Part shown: positions 10,831-20,349 of the stretch, piece by piece | Numbering within the stretch: position 1 is the stretch's first letter | How the letters are laid out: each line of letters starts with the position of its first letter | Source of the DNA: Neolentinus lepideus HHB14362 ss-1 | Taxonomy: Eukaryota > Basidiomycota > Agaricomycetes > Gloeophyllales > Gloeophyllaceae | Length of the DNA stretch: 64,000 nucleotides | Reading direction: 5' to 3' | NCBI GenBank assembly: GCA_001632425.1 | Contig: KV425553.1 | Span: 1 to 64,000 of the forward strand | The notes under the pieces: model-generated | The model's input: only the letters and a program-made list of their open reading frames with translations | Told to the model about the DNA's origin: nothing | The model's database searches: none | Made by a program: the position numbers and the translations under genes

Positions 10831-10899
10831 TAGACTTGGTACGCGTCTCCTAAAAAAGACTTAGTAGGCGAGCAACTGTCTTTAATGGAGACTTGTACC
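10831..10899. repeat. Short foldback repeat, copy A
   Basis: Imperfect inverted arms GGTACGCGTCTCCTAAA (10838-10854) and TTTAATGGAGACTTGTACC (10881-10899) flank a centre containing GACTTAGTAGGCGAGCAACT. A second copy lies at 30268-30330. It sits just upstream of ASA1 and beside the assembly gap. Confidence 0.55.
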
Positions 10900-10925
10900 G
10901 GTTTACTTTACGCGCGTTAGAAGCC

Positions 10926-11500
10926 NNNNNNNNNNNNNNNNNNNNNNNNNNNNNNNNNNNNNNNNNNNNNNNNNNNNNNNNNNNNNNNNNNNNNNNNNNN
11001 NNNNNNNNNNNNNNNNNNNNNNNNNNNNNNNNNNNNNNNNNNNNNNNNNNNNNNNNNNNNNNNNNNNNNNNNNNNNNNNNNNNNNNNNNNNNNNNNNNNN
11101 NNNNNNNNNNNNNNNNNNNNNNNNNNNNNNNNNNNNNNNNNNNNNNNNNNNNNNNNNNNNNNNNNNNNNNNNNNNNNNNNNNNNNNNNNNNNNNNNNNNN
11201 NNNNNNNNNNNNNNNNNNNNNNNNNNNNNNNNNNNNNNNNNNNNNNNNNNNNNNNNNNNNNNNNNNNNNNNNNNNNNNNNNNNNNNNNNNNNNNNNNNNN
11301 NNNNNNNNNNNNNNNNNNNNNNNNNNNNNNNNNNNNNNNNNNNNNNNNNNNNNNNNNNNNNNNNNNNNNNNNNNNNNNNNNNNNNNNNNNNNNNNNNNNN
11401 NNNNNNNNNNNNNNNNNNNNNNNNNNNNNNNNNNNNNNNNNNNNNNNNNNNNNNNNNNNNNNNNNNNNNNNNNNNNNNNNNNNNNNNNNNNNNNNNNNNN
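10926..11500. other. Assembly gap (575 N)
   Basis: All bases are N. Any open frame drawn across it is an artefact. Real content and true length are unknown. Confidence 0.99.
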
Positions 11501-11907
11501 CCTCTGTCTCAAAGAGGAGGTCAGTGACCGACACAATGGGTGGCTGATGCCGCACGTCGGCAGACTCCTCCAGAGCCTCCTGCATCTGCACTTTTGCAGC
11601 TACGAGTAGGGTGTAGAAAAACACTGATTTTACTATCTTGCAGCTACTGATGAAAAAGTGTAACTTGAAAATCTCGAAAACTCACATTGAAGATTAGACT
11701 GATTATTGATACCACTGATCCGAGCCAATTTTCGGTGTCACAAGTAGATTATCAGACATGATATGTTAGATAGATACATCAATTATGTAAGCTACAGTGC
11801 AGTATTCTAAAGCATAGGACAGACGAGGAGGATAAAACAATGCAATGAAGAGCCAGCCGGTGTGTGCCGGTGCGACCGCCACAATATGCACGTGGTACCA
11901 TTGCGTC

Positions 11908-11970
11908 GGGGCGAGCCCCCCTGAATCAGGCAACTGTCGCTTCCTAAACGGGCGGAAGGGAGGACTCCCT
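11908..11970. repeat. Cluster of three tight palindromes
   Basis: GGGGCGAGCCCC (11908-11919), CCTGAATCAGG (11920-11930) and AGGGAGGACTCCCT (11957-11970) are each perfect inverted repeats with tiny centres, within 63 bp and in a GC-richer island. They may be part of a structured RNA or an element end. Function unknown. Confidence 0.5.
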
Positions 11971-12852
11971 AGCGTGCCTCGGAAATATGCACTAGCCTAA
12001 ACGGGTATGTCAATATGAGTATAGGGTAAGGAAGTTTCAAGCTGGTGCACATTGGATTCGAGCCAAAGCGATATCATAGCGATCATGAGCCACAAGCAAA
12101 TAGAAGCAAATACTAGTGGATATTCGATCATACTTGGAATTGTAATCTGGACTGAAGTACTGAAGATTGATGTCCCGATGCTGGCGGTGTATACAGTGCC
12201 TTCCGCTCAAAACCGACCACTCGGCAATAGGCGGGACTGCAACCATATCAGGACCTCGGAAGAAATTCGTGTCGGGACAAAAACTATACGAATCGACTCC
12301 TTTTTTTAGTGGCTTTCGACCTATCAGGTTACATTTTCCGAATTCATGATTTTGAGATTTTGACCCTTCTAATATTTGAATTTGAGTCGGAGTTGAGTCG
12401 GAGTTCCCATATCGGGAAACTTCTCTCGGCTTATACCGGTCGGACTTCTAATGTGACTACAGCGCTACTTCTATGATATGGGGTGGTATATACATACAGA
12501 GCAGATGAAGATTTAATTTAGTAATATTTTATGGTTCATCATGATGTTTGCATTAATACACTGGTGTGAGCAGAATTTTCCACGGCGGGTTCTGTGTTAG
12601 GCCTTGGCTGATGGAGCAGTACTCGGTCGGTAAGAAACCTGGAATTGACTTGTTTGGCACCTGACAAGTGTTGCTGCTTTGGTTGATGCCGTCTTTTTGT
12701 CAAAAGAGCCATGCCAGCCTTACACACTTCGCATACTGGACTTCTGGTATGTTGAACCCAATATTTGAACAATTACGTAATCATCCAAAAAAGTCAAAAT
12801 GTGTATTTACGCATCTTTTGTCCGAGTTTATGTTTCAAATTTTCTTCCGGGA

Positions 12853-12894
12853 GACTCCGGCGCCTCGGTTCAGGCCAGGCGGAGGCGCCGAGTC
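12853..12894. repeat. GC-rich inverted repeat
   Basis: Arms GACTCCGGCGCCTC and GAGGCGCCGAGTC (one indel) around a loop of about 15 nt, in otherwise AT-rich DNA. It could be a transposon terminus or a cruciform. No adjacent gene explains it. Confidence 0.5.
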
Positions 12895-13458
12895 TTAGTG
12901 GAGGAAACTGTAGTACGAACTCTAGGAAGGTGCTCTGAGCCTTGCAGGTCCTTAAAGAGTGGCACTTTCTAAGTATAAGTTGCTATCAGGATCCATGGCC
13001 ATGTGCTTGCTACCTATACTATATAGTACTCACTGACCAATCCAAATAATTTACCGCACTCGTACACACAACCTCGCATCGATAATAATTAATAACACTT
13101 TGAGCAGCTCCATATGCAAATCTAGCGATCGGACTGTCAAACTAAAAATACAACCCATGAAAGCGCATACAATGAAGGACAGCGTAGGCTTAATCAACAA
13201 GGGAGGTGCTATGGTATCGTGGGGGGACGAAGCAAGAAGAGCATCGAGCGCATAACTGAGTGCAATAAGCGATCAACGCAAAACTAAGAAACGGACTGGA
13301 CGCCGTCAAAGAGAGGCCCAGGCCTCGACTATTAAAACATGAGAGAGTAGAAAGGGTATATCTTGAGATGGGGAGGTAGTGCCGCTGGGGATAAAGCTAC
13401 TAGGAAACGAGAGCGTCAAAAGTAATGACGATAGCATGAGTCCTCTGACTCGGTGTGA

Positions 13459-14391
13459 TCAGAAGTTCGACCATGAGATGACTTCCTCTCTCGAGGAGAA
13501 CCCGGGTCCGGCGTCGAGTTGGACGGAGACGCCCAGACTGGACACACGCATCGGCCGCTCCGCCCTGAGGCCCTTCGTGGGCTTGATGAACACCCACGCG
13601 GGTACGGCTCCCATCTCGACCTCGTCGGGCTTGAACACGCTGCTGCGGCCGACGATGCACCAGCCGTCGTCGTGCGACTGCACGACGGTGAGCTGCTCCT
13701 CGAGCGAGATGACGAGCTCGTCGGGCAGCACGGGGTCAAAGATCTGGCGCACCTTGCGCTTGGAGCCGGAGTCGCCGAGCGAGGAGACGGTCGATGCAGT
13801 GGACATGCGCCGGCTGCCGGCGCTCAGGAAAGAGTGGCGGGCGACGGAGAGGAATGAGCTCATTGACCCGCGCTTGCTGTCGTGTACGGGTGAGGGTGGG
13901 GCGATATGGGGGGCATTGAGGGCAAAGGAGAAGGGGCGGAAAGGTTTGGGTAAGGTGCCGTTGGTGGAGTAGTAATCGAGGATTTCTTCGCGGGTAGCAT
14001 CGGGTCGTATGATAGTCTTTGCGGGCATCACCACATTTTCAGTGGCTAGGTTGTTCCTAGAGAACGTCTCGCCATGCACGCCGAGAAGGGCACTAGAAAT
14101 ATAACATGAGGAACAACATAAAAATAAGATTTATTTTTCATCTGACCTAGGTAAAGGCTCCTTATCTTCTTTATCTTCAACTATTCCGCGTACGCTGAGA
14201 AACGCAGCACCGCGACTCTCCTCTCTGAGCTTCTTCGACCTGCCTCTGATGAAGCGCAGTAGGAGATAGACCGCCAATCCGAGGACGATGAGGCCGATCA
14301 CTGTACAGCCGGCGATAATGTAGGGGGTGTTAGAAGATGACAGCGCGCCCGATGTTTCATCGTCGCGCTGAAAAAGCAAGGAGGGTGCCAT
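13459..14391 (-). CDS. Single-pass membrane protein with C-terminal SH3 domain
   Basis: Two exons, 14391-14147 and 14092-13459 (879 nt, 292 aa). A short Ser-rich N-terminus (MAPSLLFQRDDETSG...) is followed by a strong hydrophobic segment, YIIAGCTVIGLIVLGLAVYL, at about residues 24-45. Then come basic residues (RFIRGRSKKLREE), a Ser-rich cytoplasmic linker, and an SH3 domain starting near FDPVLPDELVISLEEQLTVV with DDGWCIVGR, EMGAVPAWVFIKP and a conserved tail GLRAERPMRVSSLGVSVQ. The ALYDY-type first strand is FDPVLPDEL, and the SH3 core residues DDGWC and the P of VPAW are present. The layout (type III membrane anchor, linker, SH3) recalls fungal Fus1-like adaptors; the exact role (polarity, cell fusion or signalling scaffold) is inferred. 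No signal peptide is evident. Confidence 0.85.
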
Positions 14392-15110
14392 ATCGTTATA
14401 AGACTCGACTCAAGCTTGAACGAACGGAAAAGGAGTGCGTTTTTGAAAAGAACGACAAAGTACAGGGGTATGTACTTGCAAATGGCGGGTAGAACGCACG
14501 AGTGCCTCCAACTACGTAAAGAACGTGGCCCGGGTATAAGGAGGCGGGGACGGGATCCACGGGAGGAAGGGGGGGGTCTGAGGGGAGGAGGAACGAAAGA
14601 TGAACAGAAAATGTTGATACTCATACAACCATCCTGGTAACGCGGACAACCCGGCGCCCCTTCCGTGCATACGCCCGATCGCCCAGCCACGTGGACTTAA
14701 GCTCCCGAAGCATTCTAGCCGCCACCTCGGTTACCAGGGAGATCTCAGATACGGTAATTAACCCACCTCGGCTCTGTGTGGTCAGGTAGGATTTGTCTTT
14801 GCTGAGACGCAACCACATACATATCCAGACGCAATTAGAAGCAATAAATAAGTACCAATGCTTAATAACAATAACATAACACAAGCTTGTCGGTAGTACC
14901 GGCGAAAGAAAGGGTGTAGAGCACGAACAAAAATACGCGCGGGTGATGCGAGCAAAGTATTCAGGAATAGATGCCAGATCGTTTCCTGGTGGGAGACAGA
15001 GGAAACGAAGCGACAATTGTACAGATGTACAACGTCCGCGACGGCACGCGGCAGTAGGCCTGTGATGAGTGGAGCGCTCCTGACGTGAACTTGACAGTAA
15101 CGAGGGCATT
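14392..15110. other. Intergenic region between two minus-strand membrane-protein genes
   Basis: It should contain the promoter of the SH3 membrane gene (next to 14391) and the 3' end of the NPF-motif gene. A purine-rich block (GGGAGGAAGGGGGGGTCTGA) lies around 14560-14580. Open frames here are low-complexity and not supported as genes. Confidence 0.4.
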
Positions 15111-16427
15111 TCACTCGGCATGCCCGCGGTCACTCGAACCCGGAGGTAGGGGGAACTGGGCAACGCTGGTGATATCATCGTCGTCACCGTACGTCGACAC
15201 GGATTTCATAGAGGGCTGCACCGACACGCGTAGCTTCACATCGTTCGCGGGCATTCCCTCGGGTAAATCAAGAACAGCGATGAGGGACTGCATAGCACGG
15301 TCCGTGGTATATGTGACAGAACTCCGTTCAGTAATCACACTGTCGAGATTCTGATTAGAACGCTTCGTAGCCGCCCTCTGTGGCACTTGCACGCCGTTCT
15401 CGTCTCCGAATGGGTTGGCCGTGGTGCTAATGCGGAAGCTCTTGCTTCGGGGTCGACTATCTTGAGCACCGAAGAAGGGGTTGTTGACGCTCTTTCTTCT
15501 CTGTGGGGAGGAGTCCTCGAATGGATTTGTGATTTCGAACTCGTCAGGCCGGACAACTTCGGCTGACTCCCATCTGTGATCGTGAGCGCCGTAGACAGTT
15601 GCAGGGGGCGTAGGGATGGCGAGGTCTTTGATGGGCGACATGGCGCTTCCATTCGACATGCGTAAAGATCGCATTGACAGGAAGGACTCGTCCCCAACCG
15701 TCTCACCGTCCCACGAAACAGTCGGCGTATTGTCGACGCGACCCATGAATGGCCGCGGTGGGGGAGCGCCAGACAGTTCTTCCGCGAGTCCGGGGTAATA
15801 GGAAGACACAGGAATAGGAGGGAGCTCGTAATCGGGTGTCGACTTCTCTGATGCACGTGTCCGTACGCTCGGCGATTTTTTGAACATGTCAAACTTCTCG
15901 TCCTCAACCTCCCGCGTTTGCGCGTGCGATGTCTGCGAGTGCATGCCCTCCCACTTGTCCTCGTTATCTGCAAGCCTCGTCCATGGTTCTAGACGAGATC
16001 TGCGACGAGCACCTTCTCCGCTAGCGTTGCGAGCGTCTGCACGCTTCCGCATGTCCTTATCCCGCTTACCGCACCATAGGACGAGAAGGATAAGTAAAGC
16101 GAGTGCCGCAAAAGCGCCTACGCAGGCGCCGATAACGGCACCAATAGGGATGTTGCCACTGCTGCTAGAGGAGCTAGAAGCCTCATCTGGAGTGGTGGAA
16201 GAGGCTACAGGTGCAACGGTGGTTGGAGTCGAAGAGGTCGTAAGTGTGATCGTGGGGAGCTGGACCGGGACATCGCCGACGTCAGTCGTCGCAGACTGGT
16301 CTATGACAAGACTGGCCGTTTCAGCGGTAATAGGAGCATTGAGTGTTGTACCCGCGGTATTGATACCATTGACTGCAGAGAGAGCTGGTGCTTGTCGTTT
16401 GTGCGGGTATCTAGGCGCGATATGCAT
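15111..16427 (-). CDS. Single-pass membrane protein with Ser/Thr-rich ectodomain and NPF motifs
   Basis: One uninterrupted exon of 438 codons. Residues 1 to about 90 are Ser/Thr/Pro-rich and likely O-glycosylated. Residues 93-119 (IPIGAVIGACVGAFAALALL...) form one transmembrane helix with glycine-rich packing, followed by basic KRDKDMRKR. The long cytoplasmic tail is disordered, with proline motifs (YELPPIPVSSYYP, APPPRPF) and three NPF tripeptides (TNPFEDSS, NNPFFGAQ, ANPFGDEN) in the last third. The form resembles fungal wall-sensor or Skg6-like proteins, but no named domain is seen. NPF motifs bind EH domains of endocytic proteins, so trafficking through Pan1/Ede1-type adaptors is a reasonable inference. 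No classical cleavable signal peptide precedes the ectodomain. Confidence 0.8.
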   Translation of the reverse strand: MHIAPRYPHKRQAPALSAVNGINTAGTTLNAPITAETASLVIDQSATTDVGDVPVQLPTITLTTSSTPTTVAPVASSTTPDEASSSSSSSGNIPIGAVIGACVGAFAALALLILLVLWCGKRDKDMRKRADARNASGEGARRRSRLEPWTRLADNEDKWEGMHSQTSHAQTREVEDEKFDMFKKSPSVRTRASEKSTPDYELPPIPVSSYYPGLAEELSGAPPPRPFMGRVDNTPTVSWDGETVGDESFLSMRSLRMSNGSAMSPIKDLAIPTPPATVYGAHDHRWESAEVVRPDEFEITNPFEDSSPQRRKSVNNPFFGAQDSRPRSKSFRISTTANPFGDENGVQVPQRAATKRSNQNLDSVITERSSVTYTTDRAMQSLIAVLDLPEGMPANDVKLRVSVQPSMKSVSTYGDDDDITSVAQFPLPPGSSDRGHAE

Positions 16428-18788
16428 GATTTGAAGTAGAGGGTCGGTAAAGAGTGGCTGTGGCTAAAAGAGAGTATAAAGCAGCGCAGCCGGGCTTGCT
16501 AGGAGAACGAAACAGAATCAAAGCTGGAAGACTGTCAGCAGAGATTTGATTTAGTTACGTTGAATCTCGCGATGAGTTGAGTTGTTGTTGACATACTGAT
16601 ACACGAGGTCTACTGCATTCAATATGAGAGATGCAGGTCAGACCATGCACATCCACCTACTCGCTTGTCGTTCTCAGCGCCGTCGCAGGCGGCGTATGGG
16701 ATGGAGAAGAGGTCGGGCTGAAGTCGGTGTTGCCAGGCGTTGCCACATCAGATCATAATTCCCTTTTATGGAAGGGATCTGAAACAACGTCCCACGTCTC
16801 TCAAGCGTGGGAATATACGCTGGATACAGCGCGAAAGCTTAAGGTTCCGCAGTACGCTTGAAGGTAATTCAGATGCGTACCTTGATATGATACGGTCGAC
16901 TCGAGACAAACTCAAGTCATACCTGTTTCCGTACTTGAGCTGTCAGTATCGCCCATCCTGCTGCGCTGTTGCGGTGGCCGGAGGCCGTATGCGCAGCTCA
17001 ACGTCCAGCGGCTACCACTTTTCTGGTCACTTTGAAGCCTCAGGCCTCAACCTCGTCAAGAACTGGATTGGGCCAACTTCCAGTCTGTTTTGCGCTTTGA
17101 CCGTGGTCTGCGGTGAGTCAATACAATAGTTCAGGATTATTTAGTTTGGCCTTCTTTCGAGTGTTTCGAGATCTCCAACCACGACTTCAGTACTCTGACT
17201 TCAAACGCAGCGTCCTTTTATTGTCCCGGAGCCTTTCGGTAAAACGTAAGACTATAATTGTTGTTCAGTCCAGACAATACAAGTATTTCCATGACTCCCA
17301 AAGTCTCGGCTCCAGACTAACTCCACTGGCCCACCTCTGCGCAGGCCAATGCCAGATCTGCAAGCTAATGTAGTATCCGTTGAGACCTCACTCCGCGCTA
17401 TGGCCTTCTTGGGTCGCTAGGAAGCGTATATCATTATGTGTTCTTTCTTCGTGCGTCTGAGTTCATCCGTCATGTTTGATAATCCCGGAAGGTAGTGCAT
17501 CCTCCGTGGCATGCAACTCGCGCGGTCTAGGCGGAGCTGACTATTGTTGTTCGGCCGGACACGGACTGTGTCTAGGAATATAAGGTCATATCTGATTTGG
17601 ACTCATTAACCCTCAGCTTTCCTTATGTGCAGTTGCTTCAAGCCGGCGCTTCAAGAAAGCCCATCAGCACAGTCGGATCCGTATATCGTTGCTGAGAAAA
17701 GTGCAGGCAGTCATACTGTAAGTCTTGTAGTCTTGCTTGCACAAGGACCCCCTCTCCCTTTGCAAGTGTACGCTACCGACCACCGCTTGCTCACTGCGCC
17801 CGTACCCAGCACGTGAGCTGTTTTCGTCGGTTATTGTCGCGCTGTGCGCACTCCTATTGCCCCCTTGTGCTGTCGATGTTAGGAGCACATCGCGCACTTA
17901 GATAGCAAGATGTGCGGAGAAGATGCTATCCATACCAAGTCTGTGCTTCAACTGGCTTAAGCAGAACATACAGGCGTACGCGCGCTGGATTTTCGAGTCG
18001 TTTTCAACGAGCCGACCTTATCTTAGTGCAAAGCATTTCTTCCAAAAATCTCAAGGCCATTCCGTGCACGTAAGCTCTCCCACTACCGAATCCGCCGCAG
18101 AGACCTACGGAGCCTGCTATTTCTTATGATATTCTCCCGAGATACCTTCAGGTTGTAGCGTAATTTTGGTACTCGAGTGAGATACAAAACCCTCTTCTCG
18201 GAGTAGCGATTTTTGTGTTGCGGCGCCGGGTGGTATTTGGCCCAGGTGTCGTCCCGTAAGCCCATCTCTATCAACGTGAGGAAATTGCTGGGCAGCAATT
18301 CAATCCAAGACCGTTTCATCTCGGTTTCGTCACATATGAATGTGGCGCTTATCCCGTATCAGAACATGTCCATTATCGACATGCAATCCGTGCAGTCGTC
18401 CTGTGGCTACCGTTGTTATTTCATGGGTGACCTTCATATGCATGTCGGTATGATTTTCTTTACAACGCCGCAGACCCCAGTGAAAAACATGAATCACACG
18501 GATGCAGTCTACGGTGACGACGTGGGCCTTGCTCCATGGTGGACGAACTCAGTTCCGAGGACTTGTGGGAAACATGGAAAACCTGGAGCAGTGTTTTAAT
18601 GGCGAGACAGAAGGAAAGCATTGTGATGAGTGAACAATGTCCTTGCCGAGGACAGTAAGAATGCGAGACGGTTGAGAAGTGCCGCCCTTGGATTAGTTAT
18701 GGTCAATAATATCCTATACCCATAATACGAATATACTGAGGTCGTGATTACATTTCTGACAGTACCATTCCTACGACTATGTCTGCTT
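16428..18788. other. Long gene-poor interval
   Basis: No gene supported. Frames on either strand reach at most about 130 codons (for example 16740-17129 and 18213-18599, plus) and show no family motif or coherent splice pattern. The first few hundred bases are upstream of the NPF-motif gene and the last part is the 3' flank of the rhamnogalacturonase. Confidence 0.35.
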
Positions 18789-20349
18789 TTAACTCCCAAG
18801 CAATTTGCTGACGGGGGTAGCTCCAGGGTAGAAGCTCGTCGGAACAGCCGGGATTGGAATGCTCGTCGTGAACCCAAATGCAGTCTTTAAATCCGCCGCC
18901 ATTGTCGGAGCACTGTACCCACTCGGAGCACTCCTGACAGTTATAGTTGAAGCCGCATACGAGTTGTGTGCTGAGCCAGAGTGAAGGCACGCTCCGGTTC
19001 CATATGCACTGCGGCAGGCATACCACTGCGAGGAGCCTGAAATACAAGTATGCCATGAATGAGTGTTATTATGGATACAATCAAAGGACACACCAGATTC
19101 GGTCCACATCGCAAAATTCGAGATGGAGACCGACGTGCAGGGCGCGCCGTCAGCGCAGATTACTCTAATAGGCCCACGAGCACTGCCGGATGCTTCCGTG
19201 CCATGCCAGTTCTACAGATGCATGTCAACACGCAAGACATGCATGTCCCAATTGGAGGACTCACAGACACTGTGATGTCGGAGAGTTGCACGCCGTTCCC
19301 GGATTGCGTCGACTGACTGGACCAATATTGGTCGATATTGAACGAGTAAGCATTGCCGTGCCCGATGAAGCCGTCGAACGTTACAGATTTGACGGTCCCG
19401 TCACCACCATTGGATTTGATCTAGACGCAGCACGTCAATGCATGTCCCATCATTGTTGTACAGACAAAACGCACCATCATCATCTGGTTCGACGACCACG
19501 TATAAACGTTCTTGTACTCGATATTCGAAATGCTGGTGCCCGTCCCGAGCGACCCTATTGCACATCCTCCACTCCAGTTGCAGTAAATATTCTCGATGAG
19601 CATATTGCTCGCCGGGCTTTTGACCGTGACACATTCATCCTTATTCGTCACTTCCACGTCGTGTACCCAGATATTATCCCCCCACACGTCAATCCCATCC
19701 AGTCCGCCATGATCACCACCACGAATAGCCATATTGTACACCTCACCCTTGGTGCATGTGTCCATAACGAAGTGAAATGCAGGCGCATCGACTAGAACGA
19801 TGTCGTGCACAGAGAAGCTTGTCACTTCGTACAAGCGGAGAATCCGCGCGCCGGTGATGGAACCTTGCGCGTGGAGGACGTAGCCGAGCCCTTGAATGCC
19901 GCCCTTGGAGGTACTGCTGAACAATTCAAAATCGGTGGAGTGTTCAATGAAGAGCATATTGCCCCCACTGGTGCCGGTTCGATAGATCATACCATCCAGC
20001 TGGAGCGCCCAGGCGTTGCCACCGCTGAGGGTTTGCCAGGTCTCCAGAGCGTAGTCGCCAGAGGGCACAACAACTGGCATGTAGACGGTTAGATCGTCAG
20101 AACAGGTCCTCTTATGAAGCACACACCTACACCGCCGCTCTTGCATGCATTGAAAGCAGAGAGAAGAGGCGGACCGAGGTCGGTTGATTTGTCAGCCTTG
20201 GCTCCGTAGTTCAAGACATTGCATGTCTTCGTAGCCGCTTTGGCAGATCGACTGGTCAGAGGTCCGACACTGCTTGTCAATTGGCCAAAGACAGTGCCAG
20301 AAAGCAATGATACCAAAGCAAAGGACACTAGTAGCATGTAGAGAGGCAT
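18789..20349 (-). CDS. Secreted rhamnogalacturonan hydrolase, GH28
   Basis: Cleaves GalA-Rha bonds in the backbone of pectic rhamnogalacturonan I, outside the cell. ATG 20349 gives a signal peptide, [20 protein letters not shown], cut near FG|QL. The mature part has [20 protein letters not shown] (typical GH28 N-terminus), [12 protein letters not shown] and the parallel beta-helix. The catalytic region reads [56 protein letters not shown]. The G-S-L-G in place of the GHG of polygalacturonases is the mark of rhamnogalacturonases; the NKDE Asp is present. After further introns come [40 protein letters not shown] and a Ser/Pro-rich tail ending SKLLGS. There is no CBM1. Introns with good GT..AG sites join all blocks in phase. 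Confidence 0.93.

Larger units (their letters stand above)
11501..13458. other. Gene-poor AT-rich region with several strong hairpins
   Basis: No gene recognised. Short open frames on either strand lack family features. The last 300 bases or so should be the 3' flank of the membrane/SH3 gene. Embedded are a GC-rich cluster of three tight palindromes (11908-11970), an 11-bp tandem duplication TTGAGTCGGAG (about 12382-12403) and a strong GC hairpin (12853-12894). Confidence 0.4.

Noticed and set aside
10850..11624. Three open frames of more than 220 codons crossing 10926-11500.
   Set aside because: They are made almost entirely of N; the frames exist only because unknown bases contain no stop codons.
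12047..12063. A TTGGATTCGAGCCAA stem-loop resembling a tRNA T-arm on the minus strand.
   Set aside because: No acceptor stem pairing and no D-arm or anticodon arm at the proper distance; judged chance.
13379..13972. A 197-codon plus-strand frame.
   Set aside because: It is the antisense of the SH3 membrane gene, whose domain and splice sites are clear; it has low-complexity composition.
16740..18599. Frames of 120-130 codons in the interval before the rhamnogalacturonase.
   Set aside because: No motif, no conserved order and no consistent splice sites to extend them.
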